Shown here in pieces: positions 46,823 to 55,826 of a DNA stretch of 64,000 bases. The notes beneath the pieces are model-generated. The model made no database searches. It was not told where the DNA came from and was given only the letters and a program-made list of their open reading frames with translations. The first letter of the stretch is position 1. Each line of letters opens with the position of its first letter. Source of the stretch: Beduini massiliensis (GTDB taxonomy: Bacteria; Bacillota_I; Bacilli_A; Erysipelotrichales; Coprobacillaceae); assembly GCF_000829905.1 (NCBI RefSeq), contig NZ_CDPP01000006.1, positions 558,001-622,000 on the forward strand, in the 5' to 3' direction. The translations under genes were made by a program, and so were the position numbers.

Positions 46823-48268
46823 TTAGCCTTCCTTTCTAACCAAAATTTCTCTTGGTGATAATCTCAGTATATAAAGTGCCGGAAGCAATGTTGCAGCAGT
46901 ACAAATGAGTGTTGTTAAACCTGCTAACTTTAATACATCCGGTGCCGTTAAAGAAACATCTAATTCACTGTTTTGCGGCGCTGTAAATGCATTTTCAAAC
47001 GCATTTCCTTTTTGTCCGCCTCTTTCATTAGGCATTTGCGAAGATCCGTTTTGACTCTCCATTCCCATTTGCGGCATCTGCATGGTGACATTGCTGTTTG
47101 ATGCTCCACTTTCTAACATACCGCTGATGACATTGGCTATTAGTTTACCGCTTCCTAATGAGAGTGTAAACGCAACAATACCGATGACCGCAATTTCAAT
47201 GAATTGCTGGATTATAATATTTAACTTTGTTTCTCCTAATGATACTAAAACGCCAATTTCATAAGTTCTGTTTTTAATGGTTAAGATTAAAATCAGACAA
47301 AGGATGCTCCCTCCGGCTATTACCACCACAACAACAAAAATCATGGCAAAGGATTCCATATTTTCTAAAGTGCTGATATTGCGTTCATACATCTGATCAT
47401 TTGCATCTAAACTGTATGTTTCCCAATCAATTGTTGTTTTTGCTTCAGCTTCCTGTTTAAAGGCCTCTTTATGTTCGGGATCATCTAAATAATAGACCGC
47501 TGAAGTTAAATGTTCACTGTTTGTGATTGCTTTTGCTGTCCCTAGACTCACATAAAGCATATTCATTGGATTTTGTTGATTAAACATCATATTCCCCATA
47601 GAATTACTAGAGTTAATTGTAAAGATACCGACAACCTCTAATTCTGTTGTCGTACTGCCATCTACAGACGAAACTGTGATTTTACTCCCGATCGATAAAT
47701 CATTTTCGTCTGCTAAAGTTTTACTCATCACAACATAGGAACTTCCTTCATCTGCCTCACTCAACAGCTTTCCTTCTGTCAATTCATAAGAACCATCAAC
47801 AAATGATTCCAGATTTTGCATCGTTGTATTGCCAGATACGGAAAAATCACCTAAAGTCGTTTGGGTTGCACCATCTTTAAATTCTTCTTTCATGCCGTTT
47901 GGCACCTGCGTATTGGTCTGTGTCTCAATAGCCGTCAGCCCTTCACTATTCACACTGCCTGAAATCGAATAGTTATAACTCGCTACATAATTCAAATCTT
48001 TCAGCTGATCCGCCATTTCCTCTGTGATAGGGCTCATCACCTGATTCATCGCCTCTCCTTTTTGGCGATTTTGCATTATGTTCATCATATTCACACTTAG
48101 GGTAACATCACTCCCCAATGACTCTCGAATCTGTTTCATTGATTTTTCTGAAGCACTTTGAATCGATAAACCAGAAATAACCAGATTCGCTACTACCAAC
48201 ATAATGACAAATAATAATGCTGTTTTTCCTTTGTTCTTTTTTAAACTGAGCATTGCTCTCCATAGCAT
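46823..48268 (-). CDS. FtsX-like ABC permease
   Basis: 481 residues. One N-terminal helix (about 15-35), a large extracellular domain (about 45-300), and three helices towards the C terminus match the MacB/FtsX arrangement. The extracellular loop between the last helices is Met/Gln/Ser-rich ('MQMPQMGMESQNGSSQMP'), which is unusual and may be disordered. It forms a two-gene operon with the ATPase. The transported substrate could be a peptide or antibiotic, or it may be part of a sensing module. Confidence 0.88.
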   Translation of the reverse strand: MLWRAMLSLKKNKGKTALLFVIMLVVANLVISGLSIQSASEKSMKQIRESLGSDVTLSVNMMNIMQNRQKGEAMNQVMSPITEEMADQLKDLNYVASYNYSISGSVNSEGLTAIETQTNTQVPNGMKEEFKDGATQTTLGDFSVSGNTTMQNLESFVDGSYELTEGKLLSEADEGSSYVVMSKTLADENDLSIGSKITVSSVDGSTTTELEVVGIFTINSSNSMGNMMFNQQNPMNMLYVSLGTAKAITNSEHLTSAVYYLDDPEHKEAFKQEAEAKTTIDWETYSLDANDQMYERNISTLENMESFAMIFVVVVVIAGGSILCLILILTIKNRTYEIGVLVSLGETKLNIIIQQFIEIAVIGIVAFTLSLGSGKLIANVISGMLESGASNSNVTMQMPQMGMESQNGSSQMPNERGGQKGNAFENAFTAPQNSELDVSLTAPDVLKLAGLTTLICTAATLLPALYILRLSPREILVRKEG

Positions 48269-48334
48269 TTACATCATTCCTTTCCTTTATTAATATAGGA
48301 AAACAATGTGTATCAGATATCAAAAAAGTATGTG

Positions 48335-48368
48335 AAAAAAGCATTAGATACATCCCATATCTAATGCT
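48335..48368 (-). terminator. Terminator of GH1 paralogue 4
   Basis: AGCATTAGATA pairs perfectly with TATCTAATGCT (11 bp), then T6 on the minus strand. It overlaps the stop codon. Confidence 0.88.
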
Positions 48369-49731
48369 TAGAAATAAAGTCCTTATACCAGTAATAAGAG
48401 GCTTTAGGCTTTCTTTTCAACTGATCTTCAAAATCGATTGCGACTAACCCATAACGTTTCTCACAGCCATTTTTCCATGAATATAAATCAAAAGCAGACC
48501 AAGCATAATATCCTCTGACATCTGCGCCTTCTTCTTTTGCTTTTAAAATAGCTTCAATATGTTCTTTCATAAATTCGATACGATATGGATCTTGCACCTG
48601 TTCTACAGTAACATCCTCACTAACCCCTATTCCATTTTCCGTAATATAGATAGGTAAATGATATTTATGCCAGGCATTTAAAATGCCTTCATAAAGTCCC
48701 TGAGGATAGATTTCCGTATCCCATTCTGTCTTTTTAGTATTGGGATCAGACACTTGTTCAAACCAACCTTTAACAATGGTTTTACTGGTCCCCTTTCCTT
48801 CTTTTCCTTTATTATTGACTATTAAAGTAGTCTCGCCTGTTGTATATGGTTTCACTAAAGCTCGAGCATAATAATTTAATCCGATAAAATCCACTGTATG
48901 ATGTTTAATTACCGCTATTTTATCGGGGGTCATATAAGAAAGATCATGTCCTTCGCTCGATAATTTACCTAGCATATCAATCGGGATTTCGCCTAAAGCC
49001 GCAGTATCCAATACCCAGTTATTGCAGTAATTATCAGCATAACGCATGGCTATTCTTGTTTCAACGGTTTCATCAATGCCATTGACCGGAGTGTAGCTGT
49101 GTACAATGCCGATTTTACCGGGATACTTGCCTTCTTTAAATACCTTGACAGCTAAAGCCGAAGCATACATGACGTGAAATGCTCCTTTGATGGTCATATC
49201 GACATCATGACAGCCGGGCGGATAGTTGCCAATAAAATATCCATTGAAAATAAACCAGCGCGGTTCATTAAAGGTTACCCATATATCGACTAAGTCATGA
49301 AAATAATCAAAGCACACTTTCGCATAGTCAAGAAATGCCTGACAGGTTTCTTCATTCTGCCATCCTCCCTGTGCTTCTAAATATTGCGGAAGGTCCCAAT
49401 GATAAATGGTTACATTAGGCACAAGTCCATAATGATGACACGCCTTTAAAACCGAGCGATAGAAAGCGATGCCTTTCTCGTTTACTTCCCCTTGAGGATT
49501 CTTTATTATTCTTGGCCATGATAAAGAAAAACGAAATGAATTTTGTCCCCCTTCTTTTGCCATTTTTAAATCTTCATCAAAGCGATGATAAAAATCACTG
49601 GCGACATCACCATTTTCTAATTGAAATTCATGCAAATAATGATCCCACATGCTTTCCAGTTTATCATCTTCCCGCCATGCTCCTTCACATTGATAAGAAG
49701 CTGTTGCACTACCCCATAAAAATTGCTTCAT
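48361..49731 (-). CDS. GH1 6-phospho-glycosidase, divergent paralogue
   Basis: 456 residues from the ATG at 49731, with AGAGGTG upstream; the ATG at 49761 has no good site. Catalytic residues are E156 ('TFNEPRW') and E365 ('ITENGIG'). 'SWKNGCEKRYGL' holds the Ser-Lys-Tyr phosphate site seen in 6-phospho-beta-galactosidase and 6-phospho-beta-glucosidase. It differs clearly from the three paralogues at 1432, 26956 and 31801. It is a single-gene unit. Galactoside or glucoside preference is undecided. Confidence 0.88.
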   Translation of the reverse strand: MKQFLWGSATASYQCEGAWREDDKLESMWDHYLHEFQLENGDVASDFYHRFDEDLKMAKEGGQNSFRFSLSWPRIIKNPQGEVNEKGIAFYRSVLKACHHYGLVPNVTIYHWDLPQYLEAQGGWQNEETCQAFLDYAKVCFDYFHDLVDIWVTFNEPRWFIFNGYFIGNYPPGCHDVDMTIKGAFHVMYASALAVKVFKEGKYPGKIGIVHSYTPVNGIDETVETRIAMRYADNYCNNWVLDTAALGEIPIDMLGKLSSEGHDLSYMTPDKIAVIKHHTVDFIGLNYYARALVKPYTTGETTLIVNNKGKEGKGTSKTIVKGWFEQVSDPNTKKTEWDTEIYPQGLYEGILNAWHKYHLPIYITENGIGVSEDVTVEQVQDPYRIEFMKEHIEAILKAKEEGADVRGYYAWSAFDLYSWKNGCEKRYGLVAIDFEDQLKRKPKASYYWYKDFISKH

Positions 49732-49949
49732 GTTTTTCACCTCTGATTTTATTATAAACATCTCCGTTTAAATCGTATGTTGAATTACAGAAACTGAAAG
49801 AAAATATTACCACGCCTTAAATACGGATTAAAATATTTTGTTCTTATTGTGCTCTACGCTTTCTTTGATTAAATTCTTGCTGTCTTTGCTGCTTTGTTTA
49901 ACCGATCTTTTTTCACCTATGATAAAGTTAAATAAAAAAGGAGAAAAAT

Positions 49950-50516
49950 ATGAGAACAGATATTTTAGATTATTTAAAACAAGAAGTATATTCAAGATGT
50001 GTGTTGCCAACTAATAAATTTGGAATGGGTTGCTATTACCATATTGAAGCCGTAGTTAAAAACGGAGAGTTATTGGCGGAAAAATATGGTGCTGATAAAG
50101 AAATCGTGATGATTGCCTCATGGCTGCATGATATCGCTTCGATTACGGATTATACTTTATACGTTGATCATCATATTCATGGGGCAGACATTGCTTATGA
50201 TCTTTTGACAGAGTTTTCCTATGAACAAGATAAAATAGAACTTGTACAAAAATGCATAAGAAATCATAGAGGCAGTATACAAGCTGATAAAAGTAGTATA
50301 GAAGAATTATGTGTTGCCGATGCAGATGCGATATCTCACTTTGATAGTTTACCAAGTCTTTTATATTTGGCATATAAAGAGAGAAATATGGATATTGAAA
50401 AAGGAATTGAATTTGTAAAGGGAAAATTAGAAAGAAGTTTTAATAAATTATCCCAGCAAAGTAAAGCGTACTATAAAAATAAATATCAGCAAGTAATGTC
50501 TGTACTGAATTCATAA
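49950..50516 (+). CDS. HD-domain metal-dependent phosphohydrolase
   Basis: 188 residues. The HD signature is 'ASWLHDIASITDY', with further His residues in 'YHIEAV', 'DHHIHGADIAYDLL' and 'IRNHRGS' and a late Asp in 'CVADADAI'. Small proteins of this type hydrolyse nucleotides or other phosphate esters. AAAGGAG precedes the ATG. It is a single-gene unit convergent with the salvage cluster. Confidence 0.85.
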   Translation: MRTDILDYLKQEVYSRCVLPTNKFGMGCYYHIEAVVKNGELLAEKYGADKEIVMIASWLHDIASITDYTLYVDHHIHGADIAYDLLTEFSYEQDKIELVQKCIRNHRGSIQADKSSIEELCVADADAISHFDSLPSLLYLAYKERNMDIEKGIEFVKGKLERSFNKLSQQSKAYYKNKYQQVMSVLNS

Positions 50517-50535
50517 ATTTATTGGCAATTAAAAA

Positions 50536-50567
50536 AAGAACCTGCTGTTTTGCGGGTTCTTCTTTGC
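50536..50567 (+). terminator. Terminator of the HD gene
   Basis: AAGAACCTGC pairs with GCGGGTTCTT, followed by a T-rich tract. Confidence 0.8.
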
Positions 50568-50605
50568 TTTAATTCTGTTATCCTTATTATTAACTTTAGA
50601 AGCTA

Positions 50606-51502
50606 TTATATCCTTTTTTTAGCTAGCAGATAAGCACCATATTCCGGTGGATATAATGGTGGAATTAAAGTAATCTTAGAATCTAAGTAATATTTTAGCG
50701 GTTCTAAAATATAATCGTCAGCTTTAAAAACACCCCCTATATATGAAGCTGTTACCGGCTCATCAAAAGTTTTGGCTAATGTATTTAGCAGCATTGCTAT
50801 TTCTAAAGCCGCTTCTTCATATATTTTGATTGCATAACTGTCTTGATGTTTTGCTGCCTGATAAACAACTACAGCCATTTTCGCAATTTTATCACGTTCA
50901 TTATGAATGACTGTATTCATATAAGGGATTAATTCATGATCTTCTTTTATTTCTAAATATTGTTTTAAAGCATCATACAAATAGGTTTTAGGTAAACGTC
51001 CGTCACTCTGCTTACAGAAAACTGCCAGCAGCTTTTTGGCGATCCAATAAGCACTTCCCTCATCCCCTAAGCTATATCCCCAGCCACCGCAGCGAATTTC
51101 CTGATTGTCATGTTTAGCTAAAGCGATGGACCCGGTACCGGCAATGACCATAATCCCAGCCTGTCCGTTAAGGGCACCATTCAATGCCGTTTCAACATCA
51201 TTGGTCAACGTATAAGGAGTATTTAAAAAGGCTTGATCACAGATGTCCTCAATTTCTTTACGCAATACCGGGTTCTGCCCGTAGCCGGCAAGTCCGATCC
51301 CAATCTTTAAATGAGACGTTGCTTTAGGATATTGGTCAAGCAAGCATTGGACTCCTTCTTTTAAATTAGAAATAATATCTTCCTTTGATACTTGTAAGAT
51401 ATGACAGGTTCCTAATACGGTTTCAGCAAGAGACACTCCGTTTTCATCGTATAAAGCAAATTTTGTCTTGGTTCCACCACCATCTATTCCGATATAGTAC
51501 AT
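50606..51502 (-). CDS. BadF/NAGK-type amino-sugar kinase
   Basis: 298 residues. 'YYIGIDGGGTKTKFALYD' and 'VIAGTGSIALAKH' are the ATP-binding motifs of the BadF/BadG/NAGK family, and 'CGGWGYSLGDEGSAYWIA' the sugar-proximal motif of GlcNAc kinases. It would phosphorylate the GlcNAc released by MupG, or MurNAc as MurK does. It is last in the salvage cluster; its start overlaps the EIIC stop by 19 bp, suggesting translational coupling. Confidence 0.88.
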   Translation of the reverse strand: MYYIGIDGGGTKTKFALYDENGVSLAETVLGTCHILQVSKEDIISNLKEGVQCLLDQYPKATSHLKIGIGLAGYGQNPVLRKEIEDICDQAFLNTPYTLTNDVETALNGALNGQAGIMVIAGTGSIALAKHDNQEIRCGGWGYSLGDEGSAYWIAKKLLAVFCKQSDGRLPKTYLYDALKQYLEIKEDHELIPYMNTVIHNERDKIAKMAVVVYQAAKHQDSYAIKIYEEAALEIAMLLNTLAKTFDEPVTASYIGGVFKADDYILEPLKYYLDSKITLIPPLYPPEYGAYLLAKKRI

Positions 51503-52674
51503 ATTGCTCCTCCTGTTTCTTCTGATTTTTTAAGTTGTTTATCATAACAAAGAAAGAATGGCAGATAAACAAGAATTGAAATAATGAATAAACAAATAAG
51601 TAAGATAAGAATTTGAAATACACCCCCACTGCTAATCAATCCGCCTAAAAGAAAAGGAAACACCCAAGGGGATAAAAATGAAGGATATAGAAACGGCTGC
51701 TGTGCTATCCAGATATAACTGACGATAACACAAATACATGGTGTCAAAAAGAAAGGGATCATCATCAGCTTATTCATAACAATTGGAGTGCCGAAAATAA
51801 CCTCTTCATTAATATTTACCCAGCCTGATTTAAACGCTCCTTTGCCTAACGCACGTAAATGATGACTTTTTGAAAAACAGCGCATGAGCATCACCAGTCC
51901 CAAAGTAGTGCCGCTGCCGCCAATCCAGACAAACCATTGATAAAAGGGTTCTGTGCCAATATATAATGGGGACTGATTCATCAAAAGCTGAGACATATTC
52001 AACATCAGCATTTGCAGCCAAAAAGGTCTTAATAAGGTGCTGATAAATGCAATCCCATGCATCCCTGTGCTCCAAAAGAATACCGTGATTAAAATGACAA
52101 TTAAAATGCCATAGATAGAATTGACAGCCCCCAATATCCCTCCAACAATTAGGGAAAGCATCGGATAGAAAGCAAGACCAATATATATAAGTACACCCAT
52201 TATAACGAAATTCAAACATAGCAGCATTATCTTATGAAGATAATCGGCTGCCCCTTGTGGAAAAAAACTTTTTATCACAGGTATTTTTGAGTTTATGTGA
52301 AACACTGAGTTGAATATAAAAGTAAAGAAAAGGACTATCAGACAGCTTTCTTGCATAGACATATTCCCTAAATAGCGAAATAAAAGCATAAAGATAATAT
52401 CATTTACCATAATTTCTATGACGGAAGATTGTTTTTCTTGAGCATAATGATAGCCATATGCTGCAACTAAAAAAAGAGGATATACCTGACAAAAGAGAAG
52501 TCCTATCTGATCGATATCGTTCCATTTTATATAGCGATTTATCCATAAAATCAAACAGCCGGCAATAAAAATAGGAAGAAGATCCACGATTGCCTTTTTC
52601 AGTGCTTTTAAATGGCTGAGTTCATTTATTTTTTCTACCCATGGCTGCATCACGGTTATTGCCTTTTCTAACAT
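51484..52674 (-). CDS. PTS EIIC permease, lactose/cellobiose family (second copy)
   Basis: 396 residues from the ATG at 52674, with GGAAGGAAG upstream. About ten hydrophobic segments are present, and 'VNINEEVIFGTPIVMN' is the conserved substrate-loop motif of the Lac/Cel EIIC family. EIIA and EIIB must come from elsewhere. It lies between anmK, which it overlaps by 7 bp, and the kinase gene. It may import anhydro-muropeptide sugars or chitobiose; divergence from the EIIC at 55827 suggests a different substrate. Confidence 0.87.
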   Translation of the reverse strand: MLEKAITVMQPWVEKINELSHLKALKKAIVDLLPIFIAGCLILWINRYIKWNDIDQIGLLFCQVYPLFLVAAYGYHYAQEKQSSVIEIMVNDIIFMLLFRYLGNMSMQESCLIVLFFTFIFNSVFHINSKIPVIKSFFPQGAADYLHKIMLLCLNFVIMGVLIYIGLAFYPMLSLIVGGILGAVNSIYGILIVILITVFFWSTGMHGIAFISTLLRPFWLQMLMLNMSQLLMNQSPLYIGTEPFYQWFVWIGGSGTTLGLVMLMRCFSKSHHLRALGKGAFKSGWVNINEEVIFGTPIVMNKLMMIPFFLTPCICVIVSYIWIAQQPFLYPSFLSPWVFPFLLGGLISSGGVFQILILLICLFIISILVYLPFFLCYDKQLKKSEETGGAICTISE

Positions 52675-53819
52675 GCTTTCTTCCTTCCGTAGGTAATATT
52701 CCCTAATATGACACATTCTTGTGCACCTGTCGCCGAAATCACGTTAGAAGCCTGACGATGCAAGGTTTCATTTCCCATAACGACAAATGCAATAGCTTCT
52801 TTTGCCGCACTGGAAAACCCTAAAGATTCTTGAGTCAGCACTTCCAGTTGGGGCAGTTCTTCTTGAATAAAGCGCATAAGGGTCTGATTATAGGCTCCAC
52901 CGCCACCGACGATTAATTTTTTGATAGGATAATCAGGTAAAAGAAATTGCTTATAGTTGACCGCGATCGATTTAGCTGTGAACATCGTAACCGTTGCGAC
53001 GATATCCTCTTTAGGTAAAGCTTTATAGCGTTTCAATACATCCAAAGTGAATGACTGACCAAACATTTCTCGTCCGGTCGTTTTCTTTGGAACTTGTAAG
53101 ATGTAAGGATGTGCCATCAGTTCTTTCAGCATTGCTTCATTCACCTTTCCCAAAGCGGCTGTTTGACCATTTTCATCATAAGGCTTTCCATATAGTTGAA
53201 GCATTGCTTCATCAATAATCATATTTCCCGGACCGGTATCAAAAGCGATTAATGGCAAGGGGCTTTTTTCCGTTGGCAGAACACTGACATTTCCTATTCC
53301 TCCGATATTTTGTAAGGCTATGCATTCATTCTCTTTTTGATAAAGAACTTGCTCACTGTAAGGAACAAGGGGGGCGCCTTCCCCTTTAGCTGCCATATCC
53401 ATGACTCTAAAATTAGAAATGACATCAACTTGGCATTCATAAGCAATTACAGCCGCTTCTCCAATCTGCAAAGTGGAACGCACATGCGTATCATCGGCAA
53501 TCGGCTGATGATAAATCGTTTGTCCGTGACTTGCCACAAAATCTAATTGATCTAACTGAAAGTTTGCTTGTTTACAGATGGCTTTTACACTCTTCGCAAA
53601 CAATTCTCCTAATTCAAAGTTTAGCGAACAGATTAAATCTACTCCTGAGTACATGGGGTCACATGCTTTTTTTATTTTTAATTTGATATCTTCCGGTATT
53701 TCATACGTATCAAAAGCCAGCATACTCACTTTTGTTGTTTTCTGCGATCCATTAATTTCACATAACACCGCATCGATACCGTCTAATGAGGTACCGGACA
53801 TCAATCCTACTGCATACAT
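52668..53819 (-). CDS. anmK: Anhydro-N-acetylmuramic acid kinase
   Basis: 383 residues. The N-terminal 'VGLMSGTSLDGID', 'SHGQTIYH', 'IGGIGNVS' and 'FDTGPGNMIIDE' are all AnmK signatures. The enzyme opens the 1,6-anhydro ring of anhydroMurNAc and phosphorylates it, giving MurNAc-6-phosphate for MurQ. Since Gram-positive walls make little anhydroMurNAc, the substrate may come from other bacteria. It lies directly after murQ. Confidence 0.95.
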   Translation of the reverse strand: MYAVGLMSGTSLDGIDAVLCEINGSQKTTKVSMLAFDTYEIPEDIKLKIKKACDPMYSGVDLICSLNFELGELFAKSVKAICKQANFQLDQLDFVASHGQTIYHQPIADDTHVRSTLQIGEAAVIAYECQVDVISNFRVMDMAAKGEGAPLVPYSEQVLYQKENECIALQNIGGIGNVSVLPTEKSPLPLIAFDTGPGNMIIDEAMLQLYGKPYDENGQTAALGKVNEAMLKELMAHPYILQVPKKTTGREMFGQSFTLDVLKRYKALPKEDIVATVTMFTAKSIAVNYKQFLLPDYPIKKLIVGGGGAYNQTLMRFIQEELPQLEVLTQESLGFSSAAKEAIAFVVMGNETLHRQASNVISATGAQECVILGNITYGRKKAC

Positions 53820-53832
53820 AATGATTCCTCCT

Positions 53833-53866
53833 AAAAAATAAACAGACTGATTAATCAGCCTGTTTA
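53833..53866 (-). terminator. Internal terminator or attenuator after murQ
   Basis: AAACAGACTGA pairs with TCAGCCTGTTT with one mismatch, followed on the minus strand by a T-rich tract. It overlaps the murQ stop and lies before anmK, so it may lower expression of the distal genes. Confidence 0.7.
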
Positions 53867-54762
53867 TCCATCATTGCATTTTTAACGAAACCGTGATGTT
53901 TTTCTAATTGCAGACGGGCCGTTTTTTCGTCACAATCAAGTAAGATCATCACAATCGCTATTTTAGTTTGACGATGACTTTCTTCAAACACAATAGAAGC
54001 CTGTTCATAACTGCAATCCGTTGCTTCCATAATAATGTGTTTACTTCTTTCTACTAATTTTTCATTGGTTGGTTTCATGTCTACCATTAAATTCTGATAA
54101 GTTTTCCCAATTCCTACCATAGAAGCGGTAGACAACATATTTAATACTAACTTTTGAGCAGTTCCAGCTTTTAAACGGGTAGATCCGGTGATGACTTCCG
54201 GACCAATTGTCATATCGATCGCCAGTTTTGCCACTTGCCCTACTTTACTGTTTGGATTACAAGCAATAGAGATAGTGAAAGCACCGATCTCATTAGCTGC
54301 TTTTAAAGCTCCGATCGTGTGTGGTGTTCTTCCACTTGCAGCAATTCCAACGACAATATCTCTAGCGGTAATAGCCGCATTGTAAATATCTTGATAGCCC
54401 CCTTCTTCATTATCCTCAGCTCCCTCTTTCGCTTTCACGAAAGCACTGTCACCTCCGGCAATGATTCCTTGGACTTCATCTGTGGTTCCAAATGTTGGCG
54501 GACATTCCACCGCATCCAAGACGCCTAAACGCCCGCTTGTTCCGGAACCGACATAATAAAGTTTACCACCGTTTTTTAAAGCATCGATGATCTTTGCAAC
54601 GGCTTTTTCTATTTGCGGTAAAACTTCTTTTACTTTAAGAGGGACACTTGCATCTTCCTCATTCATGATTTCTAAGAATTGATGAATACTCATATCATCT
54701 AAGTTCATTGTTTTGGGATTTCTACTTTCAGTCACTAAGTGAGTGATTTCAATTTTTGCCAT
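53851..54762 (-). CDS. murQ: N-acetylmuramic acid 6-phosphate etherase
   Basis: 303 residues, normal for MurQ. The SIS-domain motifs 'YYVGSGTSGRLGVLDAVECPPTFG' (in part), 'GIAASGRTPHTIGAL' and 'NPNSKVG', and 'TGSTRLKAGTAQKL' with the catalytic Glu residues near them, identify it. It cleaves the lactyl ether of MurNAc-6-phosphate to GlcNAc-6-phosphate and D-lactate. mupG lies 20 bp upstream in the same operon. Confidence 0.97.
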   Translation of the reverse strand: MAKIEITHLVTESRNPKTMNLDDMSIHQFLEIMNEEDASVPLKVKEVLPQIEKAVAKIIDALKNGGKLYYVGSGTSGRLGVLDAVECPPTFGTTDEVQGIIAGGDSAFVKAKEGAEDNEEGGYQDIYNAAITARDIVVGIAASGRTPHTIGALKAANEIGAFTISIACNPNSKVGQVAKLAIDMTIGPEVITGSTRLKAGTAQKLVLNMLSTASMVGIGKTYQNLMVDMKPTNEKLVERSKHIIMEATDCSYEQASIVFEESHRQTKIAIVMILLDCDEKTARLQLEKHHGFVKNAMMDKQAD

Positions 54763-54782
54763 AAGACCCTCCTAAATTCTTT

Positions 54783-55817
54783 TTATAATTTCTCAAATAT
54801 AATGGTCGTATCATTATCAATATAATTTAATAGTTCGACATATTCCGGATGAATAAATCCAATCACATTAACACGTGCATCCATCCCCATGTCTATCTTA
54901 TTCAAATGGATTTCTCCACTGTAACGACCCGCTAATGCATTCTGCATTGTTATACTTCCTCTTGGACGGCAAGTATTATGATATACTTCTACATCATTGA
55001 CTCTTGGTATTGCCAGACGGATCACTTGTTCAGGCTGATCTTTTCTGATTTGAATTTCCTGATCATATAAATGCTGATAGTTCTTTTCTAAATGCGCTTT
55101 GATGTAAAGTTTTTTACTTTCCATATAGGCTTGAATGCTTCTTAACGTCTCTAATGAGGCTTTACTATCCCCAATAAAGACATCTTTAATTCCACAATCA
55201 TGAATCAATTCAACGGCTGCACATAACGGATGTTTTTCACGGTGACATTCTAATGTTGGCAGTCCCTCATATAATGGGAAACGTTTTAATACATCTCCGC
55301 ACACAAAGGCTTGAATCGTTAATCCATATTCTCTAAATATTTCATTTTTATGGTTAAAGGCTTCTATCCCTAGTCCTGTTTCTTTTCTTGGATAAAAGTT
55401 GTGTGTCAAAGCAATCTTTGTCATATCCACTCCGGCTTTTATTGCTCCATCAAGATATTCTTTATTCACAACACTGGCATTCAGCATCAAATAAAAGTCT
55501 TTTTGCAGTTGCTTTACTGTCTCATAATTATCAAAGCCATAATCTAATCTTAAAGATTGAAATCCCATTTCTCTTAAACGGTGATAATCTCCTTTTTCAA
55601 CTTTTAATTTGTCAAAGGTAACCGGTGATACATCGGGTACAACCTGCAATCCCAACTGTTGACATGTGTTTAAAAACAATGGTAACTTTTGATCTAAATC
55701 ACTGTAGTCTTCTTCGGGGATATGCAAAGAAGTGAATACATACTTTGCTCCACATTGGGCTGCTTCTTTTAAATATTCTACATCTAAATCTTTAAAATAT
55801 ACAGAGATTCCTAACAT
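54783..55817 (-). CDS. mupG: MupG-type 6-phospho-N-acetylmuramidase (DUF871)
   Basis: 344 residues. 'LGISVYFKDLDVEYLKEA' and 'YVFTSLHIPEEDY' open the TIM-barrel domain, and a C-terminal cyclophilin-like domain carries 'YHNTCRPRGSI'. This is the DUF871 family, whose S. aureus member MupG hydrolyses MurNAc-6-phosphate-GlcNAc in the cytoplasm. Its place between EIIC and murQ supports the same role: split the PTS-imported disaccharide and feed MurQ. Confidence 0.92.
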   Translation of the reverse strand: MLGISVYFKDLDVEYLKEAAQCGAKYVFTSLHIPEEDYSDLDQKLPLFLNTCQQLGLQVVPDVSPVTFDKLKVEKGDYHRLREMGFQSLRLDYGFDNYETVKQLQKDFYLMLNASVVNKEYLDGAIKAGVDMTKIALTHNFYPRKETGLGIEAFNHKNEIFREYGLTIQAFVCGDVLKRFPLYEGLPTLECHREKHPLCAAVELIHDCGIKDVFIGDSKASLETLRSIQAYMESKKLYIKAHLEKNYQHLYDQEIQIRKDQPEQVIRLAIPRVNDVEVYHNTCRPRGSITMQNALAGRYSGEIHLNKIDMGMDARVNVIGFIHPEYVELLNYIDNDTTIIFEKL

Positions 55818-55826
55818 GTTTTTCTC

